Below, piece after piece: positions 46,410-57,200 of a DNA stretch of 64,000 bases. Both the position numbers and the translations under genes were made by a program. How positions within the stretch are numbered: position 1 is the first letter of the stretch; each line of letters begins with the position of its first letter. The notes under the pieces are model-generated. The model saw only the letters and a program-made list of their open reading frames with translations. It searched no databases and was not told the origin of the DNA. The stretch is from Euglena gracilis (lineage: Eukaryota > Euglenida > Euglenophyceae > Euglenales). The stretch lies in assembly GCA_039621445.1 (NCBI GenBank), contig CP154954.1, positions 67,056,714-67,120,713 on the forward strand. The letters run 5' to 3'.

Positions 46410-46690
46410 CCCACCCCTCTAACCCCCCCCTCACCCCCCCCCTAACCCACCCCCCCTAACCCCCCCCCTACCCCCTAACCCCCCCCTAACCCCCCCCTAC
46501 CCCCGACCCCCTAACCCCCCCCCCTAACCCCCCCCCTAACCCCCCCCCTACCCCCTAACCCCCCCCCCCCTAACCCCCCCTAACCCCCCCCCCTACCCCC
46601 TAACTCCCCTCCCCCCCTAACCCCCCCCCTAACCCCCCCCCCTACCCCCTAACCCCCCCCCTAACCCCCCCCCTAACCCCCCCCCTACCC
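46410..46690. repeat. C-tract with CCCTAA/CCCTACC units, block 2
   Basis: About 25 units of C(5-10)TAA with regular CCCCTACCCC variants, more regular than block 1. It directly follows the isolated satellite copy. Confidence 0.9.
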
Positions 46691-46734
46691 ATTCCCCACT
46701 TCGTGCCATATATGGGGGGTCGACCCCCCCCCCA

Positions 46735-46925
46735 CCTCCCGGGTGGGGGGGTCGACCACCCCCCACCAGGCCTTCCTGTTCTGCTCTGGGTGGCACAGAA
46801 ATTTTTCAATGGAGTGACCATGAACTCGATATGTCAGCGTCGAAAATTGGTGCTCCCGGAAACACGGGAGGAGTTGATGGGGGGGGTCGACCCCCCAGCC
46901 ACCACCCTGGTTGTTTGGCCGATTC
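46735..46925. repeat. dispersed repeat family, copy 3
   Basis: Contains GTCGAAAATTGGTGCTCC, CGGAAACACGGGAGGAGTTG, GGGGGGTCGACCCCCC, and ACCACCCTGGTTGTTTGGCC, as in copies at 9587 and 21283. The upstream part (46738-46795: GGGGGGTCGACCACCCC, CCAGGCCTTCCTGTTCTGC) corresponds in reverse complement to 20800-20845 and 9445-9500. Confidence 0.6.
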
Positions 46926-46929
46926 CTGT

Positions 46930-47015
46930 TCTGCCCTGGTGCCACGTGTCACCTGTGTCACCTGTGACACCTGTGACACCTGTGTCACCTGTCACCTGTG
47001 CGACCTGTCCCCGAG
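46930..47015. repeat. CACCTGTGT/ACACCTGTG 9-bp minisatellite
   Basis: Seven or so units of CACCTGTGT or CACCTGTGA occur in a row. A cluster of the related inverse motif GTCACAC-TT/GTGTCACAC lies at 49866-49915. Confidence 0.65.
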
Positions 47016-47063
47016 CAGGAAGCGCGGGGCGCCCACCATTTAAAAACCATTTCTTGCTGTTCC

Positions 47064-47257
47064 TCATTTCTCTCCGGTGGGCTTCAGAGGAAACAGAGCG
47101 CCTGGACCCAGGTCTTCTGTAGCAGAGCTGCTTGGGCTGGGGCTGGGACTGGAATCAACGTCCAGGGCGGACATCGGTCGCTCAGGCGTGACAGGCGGCC
47201 CACTATTGCGTTGTGGCGACGGGGACAGCGGAATTGTCCTGGGGCTGTTGTTGCCAG
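47064..47257 (-). CDS. exon, possibly 3'-terminal, minus strand
   Basis: The acceptor GGCCAAGGTTGGCATTGCAG is very strong. After two bases the frame reads GNNSPRTIPLSPSPQRNSGP, then PVTPERPMSALDVDSSPSPS and ATEDLGPGALFPLKPTGEK up to a TGA at 47064. It is Ser/Pro-rich like the 41-44 kb exons, and its start (CT-GGC-AAC-AAC) mirrors those at 44018 and 41624. It may be the end of a separate related gene or an internal exon with an unseen donor. Confidence 0.55.
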
Positions 47258-47756
47258 CTGCAATGCCAACCTTGGCCAACCTGGTATAAAAATGGAAGGT
47301 GCCCACCTTTTCAATGCAACATTCTGCAAAATCAACAAATCGCTCATGTTTCTCCTTTCGAATGACGGAAACGATCGCCAACCCAAAACAATAAATCCAT
47401 TTTTGAAAATCAACAGTCGCTCCCAAGCCGCAACGAAAAGCCTGGTAGGGTGCGGGAGTCCAACCCCCCACCTACATAGAAGGTTAGGGAGGGGGTCTGA
47501 GGCTGGGAAAAGGCAGCTGGCTTGCTGGACCCCCCTGGGGAATGGGTTACCCTCCAGCTAAGCCGAACGCCCTGGCACAAAACCAATACAACTTCTATGC
47601 TGGTTGTCCCCCCAAGGAGTTGGAGGGGGTATTCAACCATAACAATACCACTTTGGCAATACCACTTGTAATTCTAATTTATATACACTGTTAAAACCAC
47701 CAATAATAATAAAAATATAACAACAGCAACAACAGCAACAACAACAACAACAACAA

Positions 47757-47830
<74 letters not shown>

Positions 47831-49943
47831 AAATTCTTAATTGTGAAAAACATGATCTAATTGTGCTTTTACAAGTTAATAATGGATGGGGATTAAATGA
47901 ATGAAAAAATAAAATTTTCTCCCAACAAGCTCCACGAATACGACCACACGAATACGACCACTAAACAAGCATTCAGCTGGCCAGGACCTCGGGCCATGCC
48001 CAGGAGTTTCCGCTTCCTCAGCTGGACAGAATAATTTTTGACAGGATCAAAGACAGAAACTGCATCAGAAGAAGAGTACTATAGAACCATTCTGAATAGT
48101 AAACACGAAAGGATGTCCCTGCAGAAGAATGGGAAATATATAAAACCCAACCCAAAGCCCCTTATTTCCATGAGGTAAATGCAGACCTGCTTGCTGACGA
48201 GATTGAGGTATTATATTTTCTTTTGAAGTGGATTCACTTCTATATTTTTTGTCCTATATTTTTTGCTGACGTCATCTGACCCTCGCTCCATTAACCTGTT
48301 GCGTTGTGTCACAGCCTTTGGTGAACCGAGGCCGACCGAACTATGCCAGACACCTTGGCAAACAATCCGGTTTTCATATTATTTGTTCACAACCGCTTCT
48401 GCATTGACTGGCTTTATGCGGGGTTTCAGACATGCCATTATTTGTTTGGTGCAAGAAAATTTTTTCTCGGGGAGAATTCTTAAGGTTTTTTAAGGTGATC
48501 ACAGGGAAGAAAAACTTCCCCGGGTGATTTTTTTCAGGGTTTTTGAGGTTTTTTTAAGGTTTTTTAAGGCGCCTTAAAAATAATAATGCCTGAAATAAAC
48601 TCAGCAGGCCTCAAATATCTCCCTTCCTGGTTGTTGAACGCAAGATGGTGGTGCAGGGCTGGAGTAAATGTAAGTTTAAATATCAGTGGTTTTGCATTTC
48701 TCACGAAAAGGTGAAGTAGAAGCAAATGGCTTCATATCAGTTTCTTTCTAAAAGTTAACTTCTCCATGCTCTCCCTCTTTTGTTTTTTCCCTCTTTTGTT
48801 TTGTCTTCTATTTATTCTTCTGTGGCTTTTCTGTGGTCCATGTGTCGCGGAGCACAGTTTTCACCTGATTTCCAGCTTCTGCATGACACTCATCACCCAC
48901 CATCACCCCCACCATCTATGCCACCATGGGGGTGGCATAAACCCCCAATGCTCAATTTTTTCTCTCAGGTGTTTCTTTCAGCGGTTCTTAATCAAGTTTT
49001 GTTCCAAATCGCCGTATAGCCAATTTGCGGAATCAAACGTTCTTGCCCAGTGCTCATTCATTCACGTCATTTTGGGAAACACCCCGTGGAAAGGGGCAGC
49101 GGGGCTCCTGACCAGATAAATGTGGCTAGATTTCACTGCGGCATTGTGCTCCGCGGCACATTAATTATAATTGAACCCCCCTCCCAAATAATACTGCCGG
49201 GTATTTTTTGGGGGGGGGTTATAGCTCCCCAAAATTTTCGAAAGTTTTCCGAAAGTCCCAAGGACTCAAAATAGCCCAAAAACCCCCTTTGAATATTGAT
49301 TGTATTCATTTCTTTCTCAAGAAATTTCGCATTTTTGGAGGCCAGATGATCCAGAAAAACTTTTTTGTCATCAGAAGTTTGATTTTCCCCAGAGCAAAAT
49401 CCAGGTCCTCGGTCCAAAAATTTTGGGGTATTAACTTGGTGGACGAAGTCAAAAGGGTTTTGTTTGGGGGGGGTAATGTTTGGGTATCATTTGGGTAAGG
49501 TTGTGTATTTATTATCCTGACCCCCGCAACCTGGCTTTTCGTCAAACCCAATTTTAATTCCTCGACCCTCGATTTCCACGGATTTTTCCCCGTAGGCCAT
49601 GGGTGGTGCTGATGCCTTCAGGCGTGGTTGCCCTCCCCTCTCGCGCAGGTCTTGGCATTGTAACTTATGACATCGCTTACGAAGGACGAAGAATAAGTGT
49701 TGCACTTCACTTTTGTCTTGTTTCCCGTCTCAGGCCACCAGGAATAATTTCTACGGCAGAATTTTGCTAACTTTCAGGCATTTTGAGGCTTTAAGGCATT
49801 TTAAAAAAACAATGCCTGGAGGTCGCAATGCCTGTAGGTTGCACGTGCCATATGTATCACGTGGGTCATCTTTGTCACACTTGTCACACGTGTCACACAA
49901 TGTCACATGTGGCGTGCACATCGCTGCGGTGGCGTGTCCCCAG
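47258..49943. other. non-coding, A/T-rich
   Basis: No supported exon. Contains the (CAA)n(GAT)n microsatellite, a patch of AAGGTTTTTTAAGG repeats at 48483-48580 and a TGCCTG/AGGCATT motif cluster at 49775-49840. Open frames in 48263-49120 lack codon bias. Confidence 0.5.
47720..47831. repeat. (CAA)n(GAT)n microsatellite
   Basis: About twelve CAA-type trinucleotides pass into about 24 GAT units. Confidence 0.95.
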
Positions 49944-50171
49944 CCCCTTCTCGGTGGCACACCCGCTGAACGACAACGCGGTTCTCATCAGCGACCAGGT
50001 CTTCCTCCTCGGGGTGCTCGTCGCGCAGGGCCCGGTGTGCCCGTCCTGGACGTGGTGCCACGTCGCTGTGGTGGCCAACCTGCGCAGGCGGGGGCCGCAG
50101 GGTCGCAGCCCCACCGCCTGTGATGCCGCGGCGGTGCCGACTCGCGGACGTGTGGAGGAATTGCTTCTTCG
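49944..50171 (+). CDS. candidate exon, plus strand
   Basis: Acceptor GGTGGCGTGTCCCCAG and donor CTTCG/GTGAAGT bound 228 bases with nearly all third positions G/C. The frame reads PFSVAHPLNDNAVLISDQVF, then LLGVLVAQGPVCPSWTWCHV, AVVANLRRRGPQGRSPTACD and PTRGRVEELLL plus two bases. Its end phase fits the exon at 50816. The minus strand is also open with high G/C, so the strand is not beyond doubt. Confidence 0.5.
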
Positions 50172-50815
50172 GTGAAGTGTACAAGTCCATACGAAGATCG
50201 GGAAGGAATCCATAGTACGTAACTTGATGAAGAGGTCAACAGATAAGTACCAGGTACGTTACAACTAACAAATATTGAGCATCATGATAGAATTAAATTT
50301 CTCCTTATGACAACAAACAACAAGGATTTTTTTTTTAATTCATAATTCCTAAAGCAGTTGTCAATATATATAGAAATTAGTGCATTTTCTTTTAATTTTT
50401 TGAGCTAATTTCCAGTGGAAGATAATTATGTATCAATGCAATGGTCATGATATTTGTGTGATTGCTATTATTAAAATGTAACAGGTGCCCCCTGCCCCCC
50501 GCCCCACCCCCTCCCGGGGCCCCGCTGAGCCCCCCTCCCCCTTAAATGCAAACTTGGCCCCCCTCAGGTTGGCCCCCGGCCTTTCCTTCAAATATGGCCC
50601 TTGCCAGGCGCGGGGGGGGGTGGAGGTAATTGGTATTAATAATCAATAAAATCAATTTTTTTTATGAAGGGTTAACCAAAGTGTGAACAAACAGAACCGG
50701 CAAATTTGCATTTATGCATATGTATGAGAATTATATGAATAGTATTGAGTTTACTGGCTAACAAAACAATGCCTGAAGGACCGTGGATTCCATAAAGGTG
50801 TGCTTTACCTTAGAG

Positions 50816-50935
50816 CGTCCTCCCCCGCCCCTCACTGCCCCCGACGGCGTACCCGGTATATGAGGTGCGGACGTACCTGAATGGGCAGCCCATCCAGACG
50901 GCCACAGGGAACAAGAACCAATGGATTGCCTGGGC
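50816..50935 (+). CDS. candidate exon, fibronectin-III-like strands, plus strand
   Basis: After acceptor GTGCTTTACCTTAGAG the frame reads VLPRPSLPPTAYPVYEVRTY, then LNGQPIQTATGNKNQWIAW and ends before GTGACC. The first base completes the codon left by 49944-50171. 'YPVYEVRTYLNGQPIQTA' resembles the C'-F strands of fibronectin type III domains. A minus-strand alternative has a perfect GTACGT donor and also looks coding, so this is tentative. Confidence 0.5.
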
Positions 50936-50936
50936 G

Positions 50937-51130
50937 TGACCACGGGTGTGACTGAGATGTGACTGGGGCGTGACTGAGGTGTGACTGGGGCGTGACTGAG
51001 GTGTGACTGGGGCTGACTGAGGTGTGACTGGGGCGTGACTGAGGTGTGACTGGGGCGTGACTGAGGTGTGACTGGGGCGTGACTGAGGTGTGACTGGGGC
51101 GTGACTGAGGTGTGACTGGGGCGTGACCAG
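50937..51130. repeat. 22-bp minisatellite GTGTGACTGGGGCGTGACTGAG
   Basis: About 8.5 copies of a 22-bp unit that is itself two 11-mers (GTGTGACTGGG and GCGTGACTGAG). It fills nearly the whole interval between the two candidate exons at 50816 and 51131, so a short intron consists of it almost entirely. Confidence 0.9.
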
Positions 51131-51218
51131 CATTCTGGAGCCCCCATCGGTGCTTGGCGGGGAGGTTTGCCAGTGGCCTGGACGTGGCTGCCCTGGAGGA
51201 GGAGATGCTCACCATTGT
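51131..51218 (+). CDS. candidate exon, plus strand
   Basis: Acceptor GGGGCGTGACCAG is followed by a frame reading FWSPHRCLAGRFASGLDVAA, then LEEEMLTIV before GTACGG. Codon bias favours this frame, but phase with the previous exon would require another (reading ILEPPSVLGGEV). It lies directly against the 206-bp satellite. Confidence 0.4.
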
Positions 51219-51230
51219 GTACGGGCAGGG

Positions 51231-54200
51231 GCAGGATTTGGGAAAATTTCAAAAAATCGATTTTTTTTTTGGCCCCCAGAAGGCTGAAAAACGGCCAAGT
51301 CCCGTGGGAACCCCTTTTGGGGGGCCCCGTACGGGCCCCAAAACGGTCCGGACGGGCGGGGGTATGTGGGGTGTATACAGGCCACTTGGGGGTCCCCCAT
51401 GATTGGTTTGGGTCCCCGGGTGGGTCCGTGCAGTTCCCCATCAGATTTGGGAAAATTTCAAAAAATCGATTTTTTTTTGGCCCCCGGAAGGCTGAAAAAC
51501 GGCCAAGTCCTGTGGGAACCCCTTTTTGCCACCCCCGTACGGGCCCCAAAACGGTCCGGACGGGCCGGGGGTATGTGGGGTGTATACAGGCCACTTGGGG
51601 GTCGCCCATGATTGGTTTGGGTCCCCGGGTGGGTCCGTGCAGTTCCCCATCCGTTTTGGGAAAATTTCAAAAAATCGATTTTTTTTTTGGCCCCCAGAAG
51701 GCTGAAAAACGGCCAAGTCCCGTGGGAACCCCTTTTGGGGGGCCCCGTACGGGCCCCAAAACGGTCCGGACGGGCGGGGGTATGTGGGGTGTATACAGGC
51801 CACTTGGGGGTCCCCCATGATTGGTTTGGGTCCCCGGGTGGGTCCGTGCAGTTCCCCATCAGATTTGGGAAAATTTCAAAAAATCGATTTTTTTTTGGCC
51901 CCCGGAAGGCTGAAAAACGGCCAAGTCCTGTGGGAACCCCTTTTTGCCACCCCCGTACGGGCCCCAAAACGGTCCGGACGGGCCGGGGGTATGTGGGGTG
52001 TATACAGGCCACTTGGGGGTCGCCCATGATTGGTTTGGGTCCCCGGGTGGGTCCGTGCAGTTCCCCATCCGTTTTGGGAAAATTTCAAAAAATCGATTTT
52101 TTTTTTGGCCCCCGGAAGGCTGAAAAACGGCCAAGTCCTGTGGGAACCCCTTTTTGCCACCCCCGTACGGGCCCCAAAACGGTCCGGACGGGCCGGGGGT
52201 ATGTGGGGTGTATACAGGCCACTTGGGGGTCGCCCATGATTGGTTTGGGTCCCCGGGTGGGTCCGTGCAGTTCCCCATCCGTTTTGGGAAAATTTCAAAA
52301 AATCGATTTTTTTTTTGGCCCCCGGAAGGCTGAAAAACGGCCAAGTCCTGTGGGAACCCCTTTTTGCCACCCCCGTACGGGCCCCAAAACGGTCCGGACG
52401 GGCCGGGGGTATGTGGTTGTATACAGGACACTTGGGGGTCCCCTATGGTTGGTTTGGGTCCCCGGGTGGGTCCGTGCAGTTCCCCATCAGTTTTGGGAAA
52501 ATTTCAAAAAATCGATTTTTTTTTTGGCCCCCAGAAGGCTGAAAAACGGCCAAGTCCTGTGGGAACCCCTTTTTGCCACCCCCGTACGGGCCCCAAAACG
52601 GTCCGGACGGGCCGGGGGTATGTGGTTGTATACAGGCCACTTGGGGGTCCCCTATGGTTGGTTTGGGTCCCCGGGTGGGTCCGTGCAGTTCCCCATCAGT
52701 TTTGGGAAAATTTCAAAAAATCGATTTTTTGCCACCCGGAAGGCTGAAAAACGGCCAAGTCCTGTGGGAACCCCTTTTTGCCACCCCCGTACGGGCCCCA
52801 AAACGGTCCGGACGGGCCGGGGGTATGTGGGGTGTATACAGGCCACTTGGGGGTCGCCCATGATTGGTTTGGGTCCCCGGGTGGGTCCGTGCAGTTCCCC
52901 ATCAGTTTTGGGAAAATTTCAAAAAATCGATTTTTTGGCCCCCGGAAGGCTGAAAAACGGCCAAGTCCTGTGGGAACCCCTTTTTGCCACCCCCGTACGG
53001 GCCCCAAAACGGTCCGGACGGGCCGGGGGTATGTGGGGTGTATACAGGCCACTTGGGGGTCCCCCATGGTTGGTTTGGGTCCCCGGGTGGGTCCGTGCAG
53101 TTCCCCATCAGTTTTGGGAAAATTTCAAAAAATCGATTTTTTGGCCCCCCGAAAGGCTGAAAAACGGCCAAGTCCTGTGGGAACCCCTTTTTGCCACCCC
53201 CGTACGGGCCCCAAAACGGTCCGGACGGGCCGGGGGTATGTGGGGTGTATACAGGCCACTTGGGGGTCCCCCATGGTTGGTTTGGGTCCCCGGGTGGGTC
53301 CGTGCAGTTCCCCATCCGTTTTGGGAAAATTTCAAAAAATCGATTTTTTTTTGGCCCCCGGAAGGCTGAAAAACGGCCAAGTCCTGTGGGAACCCCTTTT
53401 TGCCACCCCCGTACGGGCCCCAAAACGGTCCGGACGGGCCGGGGGTATGTGGGGTGTATACAGGCCACTTGGGGGTCCCCCATGGTTGGTTTGGGTCCCC
53501 GGGTGGGTCCGTGCAGTTCCCCATCAGTTTTGGGAAAATTTCAAAAAATCGATTTTTTGGCCCCCGGAAGGCTGAAAAACGGCCAAGTCCTGTGGGAACC
53601 CCTTTTTGCCACCCCCGTACGGGCCCCAAAACGGTCCGGACGGGCCGGGGGTATGTGGGGTGTATACAGGCCACTTGGGGGTCCCCCATGATTGGTTTGG
53701 GTCCCCGGGTGGGTCCGTGCAGTTCCCCAATAGTTTTGGGAAAATTTCAAAAAATCGATTTTTTGGCCCCCGGAAGGCTGAAAAACGGCCAAGTCCCGTG
53801 GGAACCCCTTTTTGCCACCCCCGTACGGGTCCCAAAACGGTCCGGACGGGCCGGGGGTATGTGGGGTGTATACAGGCCACTTGGGGGTCCCCCATGGTTG
53901 GTTTGGGTCCCCGGGTGGGTCCGTGCAGTTCCCCATCCGTTTTGGGAAAACTTCAAAAAAATCGATTTTTTGGCCCCCGGAAGGCTGAGAAACGGCCAAG
54001 TCCCGTGGGAACCCCTTTTGGGGGGCCCCGTACGGGCCCCAAAACGGTCCGGACGGGCCGGGGGTATGTGTGGTGTATACAGGCCACTTGGGGGTCCCCC
54101 ATGGTTGGTTTGGGTCCCCGGGTGGGTCCGTGCAGTTCCCCATCCGTTTTGGGAAAACTTCAAAAAATCGATTTTTTGGCCCCCGGAAGGCTGAAAAACG

Positions 54201-57200
54201 GCCAAGTCCCGTGGGAACCCCTTTTGGGGGGCCCCGTACGGGCCCCAAAACGGTCCGGACGGGCGGGGGTATGTGGGGTGTATACAGGCCACTTGGGGGT
54301 CCCCCATGATTGGTTTGGGTCCCCGGGTGGGTCCGTGCAGTTCCCCATCAGTTTTGGGAAAATTTCAAAAAATCGATTTTTTTTTGGCCCCCAGAAGGCT
54401 GAAAAACGGCCAAGTCCTGTGGGAACCCCTTTTTGCCACCCCCGTACGGGCCCCAAAACGGTCCGGACGGGCCGGGGGTATGTGGGGTGTATACAGGCCA
54501 CTTGGGGGTCGCCCATGATTGGTTTGGGTCCCCGGGTGGGTCCGTGCAGTTCCCCATCAGTTTTGGGAAAATTTCAAAAAATCGATTTTTTGGCCCCCGG
54601 AAGGCTGAAAAACGGCCAAGTCCCGTGGGAACCCCTTTTTGCCACCCCCGTACGGGTCCCAAAACGGTCCGGACGGGCCGGGGGTATGTGGGGTGTATAC
54701 AGGCCACTTGGGGGTCGCCCATGGTTGGTTTGGGTCCCCGGATGGGTCCGTGCAGTTCCCCATCCGTTTTGGGAAAACTTCAAAAAAATCGATTTTTTGG
54801 CCCCCGGAAGGCTGAAAAACGGCCAAGTCCTGTGGGAACCCCTTTTTGCCACCCCCGTACGGGCCCCAAAACGGTCCGGACGGGCCGGGGGTATGTGGGG
54901 TGTATACAGGCCACTTGGGGGTCCCCCATGGTTGGTTTGGGTCCCCGGGTGGGTCCGTGCAGTTCCCCATCCGTTTCAAAAAAAAATCGATTTTTTGGCC
55001 CCCGGAAGGCTGAGAAACGGCCAAGTCCCGTGGGAACCCCTTATGGGGGGCCCCGTACGGGCCCCAAAACGGTCCGGACGCGCCGGGGGGATGTGGGGTG
55101 TACCCCCATGGTTGGTTTGGGTCCCCGGGTGGGTCCGTGCAGTTCCCCATCCGTTTTGGGAAAACTTCAAAAAATCGATTTTTTGCCACCCGGAAGGCTG
55201 AAAAACGGCCAAGTCCTGTGGGAACCCCTTTTTGCCACCCCCGTACGGGCCCCAAAACGGTCCGGACGGGCCGGGGGTATGTGGGGTGTATACAGGCCAC
55301 TTGGGGGTCGCCCATGATTGGTTTGGGTCCCCGGGTGGGTCCGTGCAGTTCCCCATCAGTTTTGGGAAAATTTCAAAAAATCGATTTTTTGGCCCCCGGA
55401 AGGCTGAAAAACGGCCAAGTCCTGTGGGAACCCCTTTTTGCCACCCCCGTACGGGCCCCAAAACGGTCCGGACGGGCCGGGGGTATGTGGGGTGTATACA
55501 GGCCACTTGGGGGTCGCCCATGATTGGTTTGGGTCCCCGGGTGGGTCCGTGCAGTTCCCCATCAGTTTTGGGAAAATTTCAAAAAATCGATTTTTTGGCC
55601 CCCGGAAGGCTGAAAAACGGCCAAGTCCCGTGGGAACCCCTTTTTGCCACCCCCGTACGGGCCCCAAAACGGTCCGGACGGGCCGGGGGTATGTGGGGTG
55701 TATACAGGCCACTTGGGGGTCCCCCATGGTTGGTTTGGGTCCCCGGGTGGGTCCGTGCAGTTCCCCATCCGTTTTGGGAAAACTTCAAAAAATCGATTTT
55801 TTGGCCCCCGGAAGGCTGAAAAACGGCCAAGTCCCGTGGGAACCCCTTTTGGGGGGCCCCGTACGGGCCCCAAAACGGTCCGGACGGGCGGGGGTATGTG
55901 GGGTGTATACAGGCCACTTTGGGGTCCCCCATGGTTGGTTTGGGTCCCCGGGTGGGTCCGTGCAGTTCCCCATCAGTTTTGGGAAAATTTCAAAAAATCG
56001 ATTTTTTGGCCCCCGGAAGGCTGAAAAACGGCCAAGTCCCGTGGGAACCCCTTTTGGGGGGCCCCGTACGGGCCCCAAAACGGTCCGGACGGGCCGGGGG
56101 TATGTGGGGTGTATACAGGCCACTTGGGGGTCCCCCATGGTTGGTTTGGGTCCCCGGGTGGGTCCGTGCAGTTCCCCATCCGTTTTGGGAAAACTTCAAA
56201 AAATCGATTTTTTGCCACCCGGAAGGCTGAAAAACGGCCAAGTCCTGTGGGAACCCCTTTTTGCCACCCCCGTACGGGCCCCAAAACGGTCCGGACGGGC
56301 CGGGGGTATGTGGGGTGTATACAGGCCACTTGGGGGTCCCCCATGGTTGGTTTGGGTCCCCGGGTGGGTCCGTGCAGTTCCCCATCCGTTTTGGGAAAAC
56401 TTCAAAAAATCGATTTTTTGGCCCCCGGAAGGCTGAAAAACGGCCAAGTCCCGTGGGAACCCCTTTTGGGGGGCCCCGTACGGGCCCCAAAACGGTCCGG
56501 ACGGGCCGGGGGTATGTGGGGTGTATACAGGCCACTTGGGGGTCCCCCATGGTTGGTTTGGGTCCCCGGGTGGGTCCGTGCAGTTCCCCATCCGTTTTGG
56601 GAAAATTTCAAAAAATCGATTTTTTGGCCCCCGGAAGGCTGAAAAACGGCCAAGTCCCGTGGGAACCCCTTTTGGGGGGCCCCGTACGGGCCCCAAAACG
56701 GTCCGGACGGGCCGGGGGTATGTGGGGTGTATACAGGCCACTTGGGGGTCGCCCATGGTTGGTTTGGGTCCCCGGGTGGGTCCGTGCAGTTCCCCATCCG
56801 TTTTGGGAAAATTTCAAAAAATCGATTTTTTGGCCCCCGGAAGGCTGAAAAACGGCCAAGTCCCGTGGGAACCTCTTTTTGCCACCCCCGTACGGGCCCC
56901 AAAACGGTCCGGACGTGCCGGGGGTATGTGGGGTGTATACAGGCCACTTGGGGGTCCCCCATGGTTGGTTTGGGTCCCCGGGTGGGTCCGTGCAGTTCCC
57001 CATCCGTTTTGGGAAAATTTCAAAAAATCGATTTTTTGGCCCCCGGAAGGCTGAAAAACGGCCAAGTCCCGTGGGAACCCCTTTTGGGGGGCCCCGTACG
57101 GGCCCCAAAACGGTCCGGACGGGCCGGGGGTATGTGGGGTGTATACAGGCCACTTGGGGGTCCCCCATGGTTGGTTTGGGTCCCCGGGTGGGTCCGTGCA

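Noticed and set aside
48263-49119. Plus-strand frames of 76-117 codons with hydrophobic runs
   Set aside because: Low codon bias, A/T-rich composition and no splice or start support.
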